Program-made: the position numbers and the translations under genes
In this document: in pieces, positions 35,439 through 48,204 of the stretch
Layout: each line of letters opens with the position of its first letter
How positions within the stretch are numbered: the stretch's first letter is position 1
Assembly (NCBI GenBank): GCA_037074765.1
Contig: JBAMDO010000060.1
Span: 1 to 64,000, forward strand
Reading direction: 5' to 3'
Source: Mansonella perstans
Lineage: Eukaryota; Nematoda; Chromadorea; Rhabditida; Onchocercidae
DNA length: 64,000 nt
The notes under the pieces: generated by a model
Told to the model about the DNA's origin: nothing
Database searches by the model: none
The model's input: the letters and a program-made list of their open reading frames with translations, nothing else

Positions 35439-38400
35439 ATGATTCCCGCATATCTTGCTTATCGACATTATCGAAAAAAAAAAGGATTGGTCACAATGGA
35501 AACTGTTGATGATATGACCAATTTTCATTCTTCATTTATTGCACGTGTCAGTTGTAGTTTTCATCTTTTATAATTCTCATTTAAAGCTTTAGTTCTTGAT
35601 GTCCTTTGACCTCAGTAATTTATCAGTTTTATTTGCAAGATTGACTGAAATTTACAAAATTTCTTCATTTTTACAATTAAAAACTGCACATCCTTATTCC
35701 AAATGATTTTTGCATTAACGATGCATAAAATTAAGATAACTTCTAAAAGAAATGGATAAAATGATAGCAGGTACACGTTAGAGTTTGTAGATGGAAGAAA
35801 TTTTTCAAGAGTTTATCCAATACTTCAATCTTACCTTATTTTCTTATCTCTTTTGCATTTATCATTTCAACAATTTCTTTTTCAAGTAAAGAAAAGATAG
35901 TATTAGCTAATCACTTTCTCTGAATAAATATGATTATACAATTTCAGGATACAAATAATACAATTTCAGGAGACTTTTTCGCTTCAAGGAGTTTCAGCAA
36001 AACGAACTGTGGAAGGTGAAGAAACGGATGATTGTTATATCAGTGGGAAATTATCATTACTTGAGAAAGTTTGTACAGTTTATATTTTCATATTCATTTA
36101 AGTTTATATCATATTCAGTTACTTTCCAAACTGAAAATTGTTCCTATCAATATACTTTGCAGCCTTATGGTGTAATGATTGAATGGGTTCCTATGGAAGA
36201 AGATGGTTGGGTTCTTGCAGCCGAAGATGACAATGAAAATCTTTCAATTTTATCGGAAACTAGCGAAACACGTCGGGATTATATAAATAAGCTGAAATTT
36301 TCAGTTGATATTAAAGATTTGCGATCATTTCAATGTGTTGAGCCTAAGAAAGGTCTTTTTTTTTTGTGTAAATGATTATTAATTCTTCTTGTAGTCTAAC
36401 ATCTTACTTGAAGAGCTTTGAAGTTGAGAATTATGCAAATTCTCTTTGCGCTATCAGTAAACTGTTAACTATAATGAATAATCCCAATTTATTCCAGATT
36501 GCTATAAATTACAGTATTTATTGTAAAGTATTAGGAAGGTTCTTTAAAATAACTCTTTTTTTTAGATTGACAGTAGTGCAACTGATAGAAAATTTTGATT
36601 TTTTGTGAACCACTCAAGTAAGTTTGTATTATTTTATATATTTTTCTTCCTTTTTGCAGGTTACCCTTGGGTACGCTTTATTGGAAACGACGGTTCTGGA
36701 TATATACCACTCTATTTTCGTCAAGGTGGAATATCTTCGTTTACTGATAACTTGCAGAGGTATCGCTTTCTTAATTAGTTATATCTTTTATAAAGCTACT
36801 CTTAGTTTTATGAATGAATTACATACCGAACTGAAGTATTTCTAAGCCTAATTTACTGTTATAGCGTGTAATGGTGCTGTACGCAACAATACATTTATTT
36901 TCTTTTCATAAGTTTCAGGTATGCTACATTGAAGCGTTCAGCTCGAGAAGCAAATCTGGTACTTTTCACGGACGAACGCCTTGAAGCTTTGGAACAGTCT
37001 GTATCGATTTTGGATTTGAATAGTGATTTCTTCTCGGTAATTTTATGTTTTACAGTATCTTCATCTTTAGTTTTATAAATGGTTCTGAGTTCTGAGTTTC
37101 TACACCTAGAAACTCACTTACTGTTTACTCTTTAGCGTATGATGGCACAACCATATGCAACAGCGATGACAGGACTTGGGAAAGTGGCAACATTTGTTCA
37201 GGAACAGGTACATTTAGAAATTATTTCAGACTATTTCAAAATGACGTACTTCGTATCAAAAAAAAATTATCTTGTATTTCTTTAATAGACTTGAAGTTTT
37301 TGAAACATTGGTCTTGTATTGCTTTCTCTTGCTAATTATTACCACTTATATTACTATCAAATTTGAGTTTATATGGCAAACTACAGATACATCTAAACGA
37401 AAGTATGTAATGACAAGACAAGGAAATCTTCTTTAAATCATCTTTTTCATTTCCACGCTGATTTGTCCATTTTAAAGGTTATATCTTCTATACTCGAGTC
37501 AGATGCAGTGAGCACGGAAGAAAAAATCAAAGCAATGAGAGAGTTAAGGGAAAAAGAAGATGAAGCAGCAGGCATCCTTAAGTACATTTTTCGAAATATT
37601 TTCAGTTTTCTAATTTATTTTTGCGGACCTCATTTTAAATTCATTAATTTTGCAGGTCGCATGATGATGCAGAGTTTGAACTTATAACACATTTGGAATT
37701 GCCACAACGTCCAGAATTCACACGGGAGCAGCCTCTCACTGAAATACATTGGCAAAAGTATAAGTAAGCAAAGTTGCTCGATTTAGTTAAATTCATAAAT
37801 TGTTGTCCAAGAGCTGCTTTTAGTTGTGAATTTTTGATATTGAAAACGAAGATATTTAGAATGCCTGACGGTTCGATCAAAGATGTCCATTCATTAAAAG
37901 TATTGATTTTTCGTGGTGGTTTGGATCCATCATTAAGAAAGGAAGTGTGGAAGTATCTTCTCGGTGTTTATGACTGGAAGAATTCCTCTGCTGAAAACGA
38001 AGCTGTAAAAATAAAGCCATTTTTTTGCGTTTTTGTTTAGCAGAATTTGCAAGGAAAATTCTCGATTCATCAATTTTTATTTTCTAATGCTTTTTCTTTC
38101 TAATCTCTTTCTAATTCTTTTTTCCTTAAGACAAAGCCATTTTTAAGATACACAAAATGCATTGCGAGGAATACTACCGCATGAAGATGCAGTGGAAAAC
38201 GATAACTAAAGAACAAGAAAGTAGATTTAGTGAATTCGCTGCTAAAAAAGCTTTAATTGGTATTTTATTAAGCAATTCATCATATTTTGCAACATCGTGT
38301 TAGCTTTTAAATATGTATCCTTTCAGATTGACTTTCGTTTTGTTTTTAGATAAAGACGTGTCACGAACAGACCGTACACACGCTTTCTTTGGTGGTTGTG

Positions 38401-40069
38401 ATAACGGTAATCTCGTACTGCTCAATGACATCTTGATGACATATTGTATGTATAACTTTGACCTTGGTTAGTCCTATTTTTATATCCATACTTTTCCTTT
38501 CACTGTTAATTCTTTCTAAAAAGAACAAAAACAAAACGCTAATAATAATTTTTGCCGACTCCAGAAACTGAACTGAAATTATAAAGAAAAAACTGTATTG
38601 AAGTGAAGTCCTGAATTATTACCTTCTTTGGGCATCGGTCAAGTTTAGTTATGTTTTAGGTTATGTACAAGGAATGAGTGATTTCCTTTCTCCTTTGCTT
38701 GTCGTGCTGCAGGATGAAGTTCATGCCTTTTGGGCTTTTGTTGGATTACTAAAAAGAGTGGTAAGATTTTGATAGCAAAATCCTTTTAATAAATGATTGC
38801 AGTTATATTTCATCCGTTGTCTACTCTAAGTTATAAATACAAAAGAGCTGAATAATTTTAATTTTTTTTGGTTTTTCAGTGTTGGCCACAATTTAGCTTA
38901 ATTTCTTATTGTCCGAGGGGTGTGACTTTTTGTCAAATAATTACTTTATGCTAGATTATTTAATAATTTTTTTCGGTGATATGATAAAAGCAGTAATCGA
39001 TCTCTTCTTATGATTTCCGAGAATTAACACTCCCAATTATGCTCTCTCAACTTTTCAGTTTTTGTTTGCAATTTATAGCACAGTAATTTCGAACTGGACC
39101 AGTCTGCCATTAAAAAGCAGCTGATGGATTTGCGTGACCTCCTTATGGTTGTTAATCCGAAATTAGCAAATTATTTAGGTTCATTTCGGTTTTTGATTTG
39201 AATACTTTTATAATTACAAAGATTGCTATTATCGGTTTGACTTATTATTTGTTTCTAGCCATTTTTGACTATCTTTACTTGCGGAAATCATTTTGATTTT
39301 TGTGACTGTTATTTCTCGTGTACTTTTTTTCAGAAAGTCACAATTCCGATGATATGTATTTCTGTTTCCGCTGGGTGTTAGTTGTTTTCAAACGAGAGTT
39401 TTGTTTCGATGATATTATGCGATTGTGGGAGGTTAATGCTTTTAATTTATTTTTTCATATATTCTAAAGTCTCAGTCCCTTGTGCTAAATACATAGCATT
39501 TAGGTTTTATGGACCGATCTACCGTGCTCGAATTTCCATCTATTAATCTGTGTTGCGATCCTTGATCAACAAATGAATTTTATCATTGAAAATAAGTTTG
39601 GTTTAACAGAAATCCTTAAGGCTAGTTTCTCCCTATCATTTCTGACATTTTAGAATTTTCACTTTAGTATTGATTTCAACGAACTGCAGTAATGTAGCCC
39701 ACATGAAGTCAGAAAATTATTTTTTTTCAATAAAGAGGCTGCTTTTTAACTTTCTTGAAATAGATAAATTGTTGGTTAAGCCTGTCTGACAGTCACTGTA
39801 GATTACTATCTGCTGTACTCTCATAAAAATTTGCTATTTTGGCATTTGATAACCTTAGCAAAATTTCAGATTAATCGGGAATGTTATTTAGAAATAAACT
39901 TCTATTATTTCAGCATGTAAACGATCTGTCGATGCATATTAATTTGAATGATACGTTAACTTCGGCAGAAGCTATCTTTCATCAACTTGCGGCTAGTCAA
40001 AACAAACTTCCAATTCATGTCTGCAAGATTCTGTCACTCGGTGATTCCTCTGATTCCAGTGAAGCATGA
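35439..40069 (+). CDS. TBC1D15/TBC1D17-type Rab GTPase-activating protein
   Basis: Stimulates GTP hydrolysis by Rab GTPases; human TBC1D15 acts on Rab7 at mitochondria-lysosome contacts. Exons: 35439-35546, 35970-36068, 36163-36352, 36660-36759, 36919-37036, 37136-37207, 37478-37581, 37656-37763, 37860-38004, 38148-38259, 38350-38466, 38660-38760, 39079-39178, 39334-39431, 39504-39620, 39914-40069; in phase, about 614 aa. The N-terminal half follows TBC1D15's Rab-binding domain (LISGKL-LEK, VMIEWVPMEEDGW). The TBC domain has LIFRGGLDPSLRKEVWKYLL, the arginine finger IxxDxxR (IDKDVSR), the glutamine finger GYVQGMSD, and FCFRWVLVVFKREF. The C-terminus is short (LSLGDSSDSSEA). The intron 39621-39913 begins with GC rather than GT. 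The first exon is supported only by frame and the upstream acceptor, so the N-terminus is less certain. Confidence 0.93.
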
Positions 40070-43000
40070 AAAGAATTTATTCATTCAGCGATTGAAATAA
40101 TCGTTGACGTAAGTATTATATTCCATAATTGTTTATAAGAATTCTGATTAATAACTGATAAGACACTGTTTAAGCCAATATTTCCTTCATTTTTTTATGC
40201 GATAACTTGAAATTATTCGCTAGTGCATGGTCAGCCTCATGAACGAATGCTCAAACAACTGAAGATGAATTATACCATCGAAGTTTGACTGCATTTGAAG
40301 CAAAAAATTTCTAAACCTATCTTTCTACGGGTAAAGCTGGTGTTTCGATTTATTTGTCGGTGTTGTATAAATTCCTGTTATTTAATCCATTTCTATAAGG
40401 TTAAGTATGAATATAATAATGTTATGCATACAAACTTCTGCAGTACTCCATATTTCATTGTAATCTGTTATTGCTTCAAAATTTTTAAACGATTATTTTT
40501 TATACATGAAGAACTCATAACATTTCAGTAGAAAACCCATTCTTTCTTGCGAACAATGATGACCAACCATATGAATATTATGAGAAAAATTTCTTGAGAT
40601 AGTTTTGGCTTACGTAACTCATCATCTTATCATTGAGTTTTTCGTAAAAAGAAATTCTTGTTTTGTTTCAAGTTTCTGTGATATAATTTCAAATTATTTT
40701 AGTTAATGTACATAACTATATAAGCTTTGACCTAAACTTTGTTTCATCTCTTTCCGGATTTTTAAATTTCACTTTCTGAGTTTCAAAGGCAAAGTTACAG
40801 TTTGTCACATTTCACTAATGTATCGCTGATTTCCAAGATGAACTTATATTATATCATCACTTTTTTCAAATACTTGTATATTGCGTTTACAATATTTGTT
40901 CTACAATATCAGTAATATTGTTATGTATATGGGATTTCTTTCAAATTTCTTAAATTGAAAATATATTCATATCCAAATCCATATAAATTTAAATTAAAAT
41001 GACATTTATCAAACTATCTAATGGCAAAGTTTTTATGAAGGATGTTAAAGCAGCGAACATCTTCTACTAATTTAGTGTGTTTTTAATAGCGTACGAACAT
41101 TGAATTGTCTCGAAAAATATATGTATATAAGATTTAATTAAGCACTATCAAGTATCATAGTTATTTGAAAACTTCTTTGGTGCTCATAGCGATATTAAAC
41201 AAAAGATTAGAAAATAAGGGACAGTTTAAATTTATGTTGTTTATAGGGAAACAATGTTTCCCTATAAACAGTGAAGTGATCAAAGTTAATAGTAATCACT
41301 TTTGATGAAATGTTTTCGGAATGACTGTTTAAAGCAAATATTTGAAAGAGTTGTTTGTGAATTTGATCATTTGAAAAATAAGGTCAGACATATCAAAGTT
41401 CCAAATGATTATATAATAGATGAAGGTATGAATAATATGTACTTGCTACAAAATGACGTTGATTAGTCATTGGAATAATGAAATGATTTAAAATTCAACA
41501 AATAAAAGAACTCATACAACCTTCGCTTAGCGAAACAATAAATACTTAGTGAATAAATCAGCAAAAAGTTTTTAAAAAGAATTTATAAGTTACAAGCTCG
41601 TATATATTTACATCTGAAATTTATGCTAAATAAATCAGTGCAATAAATAGCCACCTGTAATCTATAAAATTAATATTTTTCATGTTCCACTTAAATAATT
41701 AATATAAATAAATGAATAAAAATAACAAGTATATTTGTAACATTGTACGAACTAAAATGTGACAAAGAAAATGTAATATAATTAATGAATTTGAATTTAA
41801 AAAAAAAAAAGAAAAAAAAAATTAAAAAAACTAAAAAACAGTTTTTAATAATTCAAAATTATTTTACAGTATGTTAATCAATAGAAGATATATGTGATCA
41901 AAGTATTTTAGTTAAGCTTATCTAATTAAGACTTCGTCATAAATAGCCAAATTAGTTATTCTAATCATTTCCTTAACAAGTATCTTTTTTATTGCCCATT
42001 CATTTCTAAATTCTTTCATGTTTTTGAGATCGATAAGATTCTCCGTGTATGTAAAAATTTTCAACTAGAAGGATTGAATGAATCATTCCACCATTAAATA
42101 AACATGAAATTATCAATTTTTCATTCAGCTTTCGAGAAATATATTTCAATGTACTATATTGATGATACATAGCATAAAAATCAATTGATTGTCTCTTTTC
42201 AAATGTATAATGTGAAAATATCAGAATTAAAGTCTAAAATTATCATCATTTAATGATAAACTTTAATTGCTACAAAAATTTGAGTCTAAATTTATCCAAA
42301 TTTACTCATTTTTTAAAGAAATCAAAATCACTTACTATGCTGTAAGAATATTAAGTACCAAAATTAGGAAGATATGCACGAAACATATTACAGAACAACA
42401 ATTTATTAAAAAAAAAAAAAAAAAAATTATAAAAAAAAAAACAAGTATTAAAAAAAAAAAGTATTAAAAAATTGAATTAGAATTACAAATATTATGTTCA
42501 CCTGTGCAATGGCAAAAAAATGCAATGATACTCAATGGTACTCTAACCCTCTATCACGACATTATCATTCCAATATTTAATTCTAATTTTACGATTAGTT
42601 AATTTCCATACGACTTTGTGGGAATGGAATATTTTATTGAACGTACATAAATCAGAAATTGAAATGAAGTATTGAATAAAAAAAGAGACTTACCAAAAAA
42701 TGAATTGCTTAAAGAGGAAAAAGTTGTTGTGAAGAAATAAATAGAATGAATGAATGAAATGGTAGTAATAGGATGACCTGAAAGGATAATAGGATGACCT
42801 GAAATTTTTTTTTTTTTTTTAAAATTATTTAAGAAACTTAAATACTTTGCATGAAAATGTGCATAATATCACTTTGTGAAATGATTGGATTTTATGCACA
42901 ATTCAATGCTAAGCATTAAAGTTAAGTACAAAGGTATCAATGCTGGAAGACATAGACATATATACCAAACAGTGTCATCGCTTGCAAATATATAACGGAT

Positions 43001-43833
43001 TGCTTGCTTCCTTGTAGCATTTCAGTCTTCTCCATACCTTCCCCCCACTTTTTATGCTTTCTATACAAACCAAAAAGCAGCCCCTACTACCTCTTATCTT
43101 ATCAGTTTCACCAATGTCATTCTTAATATATTGCTAACAGATTGATAACTTGTCATCCTACAAAATGTTTTATCAAATTTATAATTTCCGTATAGATCGT
43201 CACTTTACCCTCTTTCCTAATTAACTATTTTTATATTTTTTAATGTAAATTTTTTAAAGGATTACTCTTTTAAACGATAATTACTCATATTTTTTATTTT
43301 TTAAAAAAATTACAAAATTTTCAGTAGAAATGCAAATACTACGATGTAATAAAATTTCAGTCTAATTGTTTCATGAAATGTCTGTATAAAATGTATGGTT
43401 TTTTTTTTTTTTTTTTATCAAGTAATATCAAGAAATTCAAAAAATTTCAATTTTTGAAATAATTAGCTAAGTTCGAGAGCTAAGTAAACATTCTTTTTTT
43501 CTATAATTATCTCCTTATAACAATGTTCTATACATCATGCAATTCATACAGGATTAAATCATTTTTATAATACATCGATATATAACTCTCTGATGAATTA
43601 TATTTCAAAGCATTAATGTCCGAAGATAAACAATGACAGAAAATCGCCCATCAAAGAGAAAATGATAATTATTTTAAAAAAACAATTTCAATTTTACAAA
43701 TAATAGCTGAGTTCGAGCTCAGTAAAGATTCTTTTTTGGACTAGCATCAATTAATAATGATGGATAACAATAACCAATGCCCAAAAAAGCATAATTTTAA
43801 TATAACAGCAACAAAAAAGTACAGTGATCAAAA
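40070..43833. other. Gene-poor AT-rich region
   Basis: 3.8 kb without a supportable gene on either strand. It contains poly-A/poly-T runs (about 41800-41830, 42410-42470, 42808-42820, 43400-43417), a perfect inverted repeat (41238-41270), and the converging 3' flanks of the Rab GAP and ClpP genes. Two segments near 43440-43495 and 43680-43735 share AATTTCAATTTT and the block TAGCTGAGTTCGAG/TAGCTAAGTTCGAG about 240 bases apart, an old local duplication. Confidence 0.5.
41238..41270. repeat. Perfect 16-bp inverted repeat with 1-base centre
   Basis: TGTTTATAGGGAAACA, then one A, then its exact reverse complement TGTTTCCCTATAAACA. It stands alone in otherwise AT-rich intergenic DNA about 1.2 kb downstream of the Rab GAP stop codon. 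It could extrude as a near loop-free cruciform. Confidence 0.95.
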
Positions 43834-45412
43834 TTACAAATCAAATGCAGAAGCTTCTACTTGATCAATTATACCAAATTGCTTGGCTTCTTCCGGACTC
43901 ATATATCTATCACGATCTAATGCTTCCTCAATTATTTTGATATCCTGTCCTGCAAAGATGATAAAAGAATACAGGGAAAGCTTACAGATACTCTCTGCTT
44001 ATAAAATCAATCTTTACTATTCTCCAAAAGAAATGATTTTATAATTCATTAGAAAAGCTAGCAGTAGATGTATTAGAATAATACTTTTTGAGATATAGGA
44101 TAACCACAGGAGTTATTTTCTATTTAAATTTTTCTATTGCTATCAAAATTTCATGAAGAGTAATTACGCAAAACAGAATGAATTTAATTCCATCACTAAT
44201 CGTACTAAAAAAGTTTCAAAATCAAACAGCATCACAGTTGCAAATATTGAACACATTTACCTGTGTGGATGGCATAAATTTTGTTCAATCGTGTTTTAAG
44301 CCTACCAATCTCTTCCGCTCGAATCAAAATATCAGAAGCTTGACCCTGAAAACAATAAAAAGTTCATAATTCAATACTGATAGCTATCAAATGTTTAAAT
44401 TTTAGAGACTGCTAAAATAGCAAGTGAATTACAAAGGTTCAGAGTTCCCACAGCTTGCTATCAAGAATCTGAATCAATTAGTAAATATATACCTCGGCAC
44501 CACCACTTGGTTGATGAACCATTATGCGTGCATTGGGCAACGACGTACGCATTCCTTTCGCACCGGCAGAAAGCAAAAGACTACCCATACTTGCAGCCTG
44601 AAATTTTAAACGTTAATCACTGAACAATCAATTTTTTGATTCAAATAAATAACACGCATGCCAACGGAAAACCGCGAAAAAAGAAAAAGTAGTCTTCAGT
44701 GATTTATTAAAGCAATTTGTTAACGACTGTTGTAAATTCAATCAATCACCTGGCCAATACACCATGTTGCTACTGGAGCGCTGATATACTGCATCGTGTC
44801 ATAAATACCTAAGCCAGCAGTTACGCTACCTCCTGGAAATGGATATTTTAGTTCACAAATTAAAATTTGATTGAAATGGAAAAAAATAGTAACTAAATTG
44901 CAAAAGGATCTACTTACCAGGACACATGATATACATATTAATAGTGTTTTTAGCACTTTCACCTTGTAGAAAAAGAAGCTGTGCAATAATGGAAGCAGCC
45001 ACCTGATCATTTATCTAAAAAAACAATTAAATATTTCGATAGGAATTTAGCAAATATTTGAAATATAACCTGGAAAATGATGCTTTTAATCTCATCTAAC
45101 AGAATAGCATCAATAAATTTAAAAAAAATTCAATTAATTCAATAGTTTATGAAGAAATACATAAACAAACTGAAACTATCATTTAGTGTTTAATATAAAA
45201 ATATATGTGAATGAAAATGAATAACCAATAAGCAAACAAACCGGTGTCATTACACAAACAATACGATCTTTGAGGAGCCTTGAATAAATATCATAAACTC
45301 TTTCAATACGGCCATCTTGATCAACAACCATTGGTATTGTTTGCTTGTTCAATAACGAACTATGCAATTGTCGTTGGAAAAAAAACCGTCGAATAAGTGA
45401 TAATCCTCTCAT
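43834..45412 (-). CDS. clpp-1: Mitochondrial ATP-dependent Clp protease proteolytic subunit (ClpP)
   Basis: Serine peptidase of the mitochondrial matrix that degrades proteins fed by ClpX and supports the mitochondrial unfolded protein response. Exons on the minus strand: 45412-45242, 45014-44918, 44832-44750, 44597-44493, 44345-44261, 43949-43834; in phase, about 218 aa. An Arg/Phe/Ser-rich N-terminus ([19 protein letters not shown]) is a mitochondrial presequence. The mature part starts at [20 protein letters not shown]. Catalytic Ser is in [12 protein letters not shown], His in [11 protein letters not shown] and Asp in [12 protein letters not shown], so the triad is intact. The ATG is one base after a TTTCAG acceptor, suggesting trans-splicing. 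The C-terminal extension is very short, ending soon after GIIDQVE. It lies downstream of the V-ATPase F gene on the same strand with a 1.2 kb gap. Confidence 0.96.
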
Positions 45413-46613
45413 GCTGAAATTATTTCTATTTCAACGAAAGATATCTTTCCAGTCGATTTTTTTTTGCACCACCAAAGCAACATTCCTTCAGAATTGAACT
45501 TTGACGCTAATTTTCATTCGAATTTAAATTTTTTAAATGAATTACTTAGCGATTCAATGATGAAAAAAGTTTATGCAAATGAAACCTTCCAAAATGTAAT
45601 TTTACTTCTCTTTGCATATTTTTTTTTTTTTTTTTGAAATATAAATTGGAAATTATAATATTAGCAAAGTTCTGTTTTTGCATTTCTGCGTCAATATGTT
45701 AGATTTTGGAAACAAGTTCAGCAAAAGAAAAGATAAACCAATAAAATCAATAAACTCTATTTATTCCTATAAAAAAACAAAAATAATTTATCTTTAATAA
45801 AAGCTCCAACAACATCTGAACTAAACATTTTTGAAGTTTGCAATTGGATTGATAACAATTTTAAATTATTTTCTGTCCAGAAACCAAGAAAGCCTACATT
45901 CCTACCTTGTTATCAGTCAGTATCACTAGTTCTAAATCATATAGGTACTATCTAATTCTAATTACCATCACTTACCACTTTATTTCCAATTCTGTTACAG
46001 ATTCTACAGTAATAGTCAATCATCAAATGGACAATACAAAATGACAAGATATGTTATCAGCAATTCACTGAACAATCTCATTCCATAACAGATGGAAATC
46101 GAGCTTAATTTGTATGAACCTAAATTTTTACATAAGCTTAAATTATTAATATTCTTAACAACTCGAAAATTAAAAAGATTAGAAAAAAGATGGTAATAAA
46201 TCTTATGAAAAAGAATTGAAAATACAATACCAAAACAAAAATTGTTCACTGCAAGTACATTAGTTTCACTTTTTGATCATAAAACAGACAATGACTATTT
46301 TATCTCTCTATACAATCTTCATACATATCATTAACCTATCAATAGCTAGATACATACAAAAGAAATATTCTTTTTTCTTTGAAATAAAAAAAGAATAGAT
46401 CTGTAAACTAAAAAGAATTGTTCCTTTGCAAATTTAAACCAAATTAATAAAGATATTCATTCACTCTGAAATTGTGATATAACTTTCGAAAATGATAATC
46501 TCATAGGTAATTTCTCCGACAAAAATTATTAAAAAAATGGACTTCTTAAATTACAAATCAAAATATATCAGTATGGAATGATATGTGCAGAAAAAGCACC
46601 AAATTATTAAGAA
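45413..46613. other. AT-rich spacer between the ClpP and V-ATPase F genes
   Basis: Contains a T homopolymer near 45620-45637 and no supportable exon. Both flanking genes are on the minus strand, so it holds the 3' flank of the V-ATPase gene and the 5' flank of the ClpP gene. Confidence 0.45.
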
Positions 46614-47488
46614 TCAACGGAAATCATCTGGATTGAACAATCCTCTGGCTCGATTCATTATACTGTCCTGAAAAAATGCTTGCTAATTAGCAGGAAATCC
46701 AAAGAAAATGCATGAACTATTAAAGATATTTAAAACGATATTATCAGTCTGTAACGAATACTTTCGAAAAAAACTCATTCGTATATATTTAATAAAATCA
46801 AGTACTGGAAAGATAGAGGATCTTAGCACTATGTATCAGATAATATTTGATCAAGAATGAAATAGAAAACGAAAAAACTTGAAACTATTTTTCGTAAAAA
46901 GTAAATTTTAAAACAAAAAAGAATTGAACTATGTCATTTCCAATTATGAAGCAAATTTAGTGAAAGATATAAAAAAAAAAAAAAAAAAAAAAAAGTGAAT
47001 TGTTGAAAATAACCTTAGTTGGATCGTACGGAGCTTCCTTCGATGGAATCTCTAATACGGCTGGTATACTGGCTGTATATCCATCAACAGCAAAACGTAT
47101 TTGTTCAGCAATATGTTGATTGATCAAAATTATGGCAATATCATCACGTGAACAAAAATCTTTGAATGTTTCTTCCATCTCATTAACTGTTGTATTTTTG
47201 TCCACAATTAAATAATTTGGTCGGCGAGCCTGAAATGAAAAGCATGTATGAAATGAAAAGCCTGAAATGAAAAGCAAGCCTGATATGAAAAGCTTATGAA
47301 CTTCAAACACAAAATATCAAATAAAGCTTGCTTCTCAACAAATTTAACATCTATTTAGTATGAGTATGAAAGAAATGATAGAGATGAACCTTATTCAGTT
47401 CACCAATTCCACCAAGTAGAAATCCAACCACAGTATCTTCATCACCTATAACTGCAATAATTTTTCCTTTTTGAGCTGAATGAGTCAT
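46614..47488 (-). CDS. vha-9: V-type proton ATPase subunit F
   Basis: Subunit of the soluble V1 rotor-stalk region of the vacuolar proton pump, cytosolic face of acidic organelles. Exons on the minus strand: 47488-47390, 47229-47014, 46667-46614; in phase, about 122 aa, the normal length for the family. Recognised from [56 protein letters not shown] and the C-terminal [20 protein letters not shown] block. The start is certain: the ATG immediately follows a TTTCAG acceptor, leaving no 5' UTR, as seen in spliced-leader mRNAs. The second intron contains a poly-A run (about 46969-46994). The gene is divergent from PEX5; the 1.1 kb between them carries PEX5-derived relics. The symbol follows C. 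elegans. Confidence 0.96.
47230..47300. repeat. Short GAAATGAAAAGC tandem repeat in V-ATPase F intron 1
   Basis: Four to five imperfect copies of a 12-18 base unit (GAAATGAAAAGC with GCCT or ATGT spacers) directly upstream of the splice acceptor of exon 2. On the gene's strand this is a GCTTTTCATTTCAG motif repeated, so several potential acceptor-like CATTTCAG copies lie in a row. Confidence 0.8.
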
Positions 47489-47794
47489 CTGAAATAAACA
47501 ATTTCAAAAAAATTTTCTTTAAACAGTAAAACTAACAAGTAATTCGCTATCACAAATACTAAAATAAACATCAAACGTGATACTGAAACGAAGCAAAAGA
47601 CCAAAGTCGAGTAGCCAAAAATCAAAAACCATAGTATCACATATTTTTGTTTGCTTTATTGCTTACATTGCAAACTTTTGTTTTTGCTGAAATTGCAATA
47701 AGCTTTAGAATATTCTCATTGAAATAGGAAGGCCTAAATTAGCCTATATTCAACCTAAATTACTCCATAACTTTTAACAGTATGCTTTTCCTTT

Positions 47795-47958
47795 AAAAGT
47801 TTAAACTTAGCCTTATTGTTCTGGCAAATAATTGTCCTGTTGTTCTGCTTCATCAACCTATTGTTCTGGTAAATAATTGTCTTGTTGTTCTGCTTCATCA
47901 ACCTATTGTTCTGGTAAATAATTGTCTTGTTGTCCGGCTTCATCAACCTATTGTTCTA
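47795..47958 (-). repeat. Inverted array of PEX5 W-motif fragments (three 45-bp units)
   Basis: Three full 45-base units (47814-47858, 47859-47903, 47904-47948) plus a 10-base partial. Read on the minus strand, each encodes VDEAEQQDNYLPEQ followed by a stop, which is the [14 protein letters not shown] segment of the downstream PEX5 protein. In each unit the Trp codon TGG has become TAG or TAA. Beyond the array (47795-47813) the similarity continues into the next PEX5 codons (GCTAAG, TTTAAACTTT) with a deletion of about 12 bases. The period is exactly the W109-W124 distance in PEX5. Confidence 0.9.
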
Positions 47959-48204
47959 CTAAATTTTTCTTTCTTTTACAGCTCTTCGTTCTTCAATCAT
48001 TCCTTACTACACAGCATTCAATCGTTTTCGACGTTATCTTTCTCTCTCCTATTTCAGTAAACACAAAAAATTGTATCCTGAATTGTGCAACCTTGTTTAC
48101 CTGGTAATTTTTTCTGTTCGTTTAGAAATAGACAAATAAAAGCTTATATGGTAGCCATAACTTTGTTTATGATTATAAGAATTAAATGATAGGATGGAAT
48201 GTTA

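Noticed and set aside
40070..43833. Hidden gene or structural RNA in the large gap
   Set aside because: Only short Lys/Ile/Phe-rich frames from homopolymers and AT-rich DNA are present, with no tRNA or rRNA features and no exon chain.
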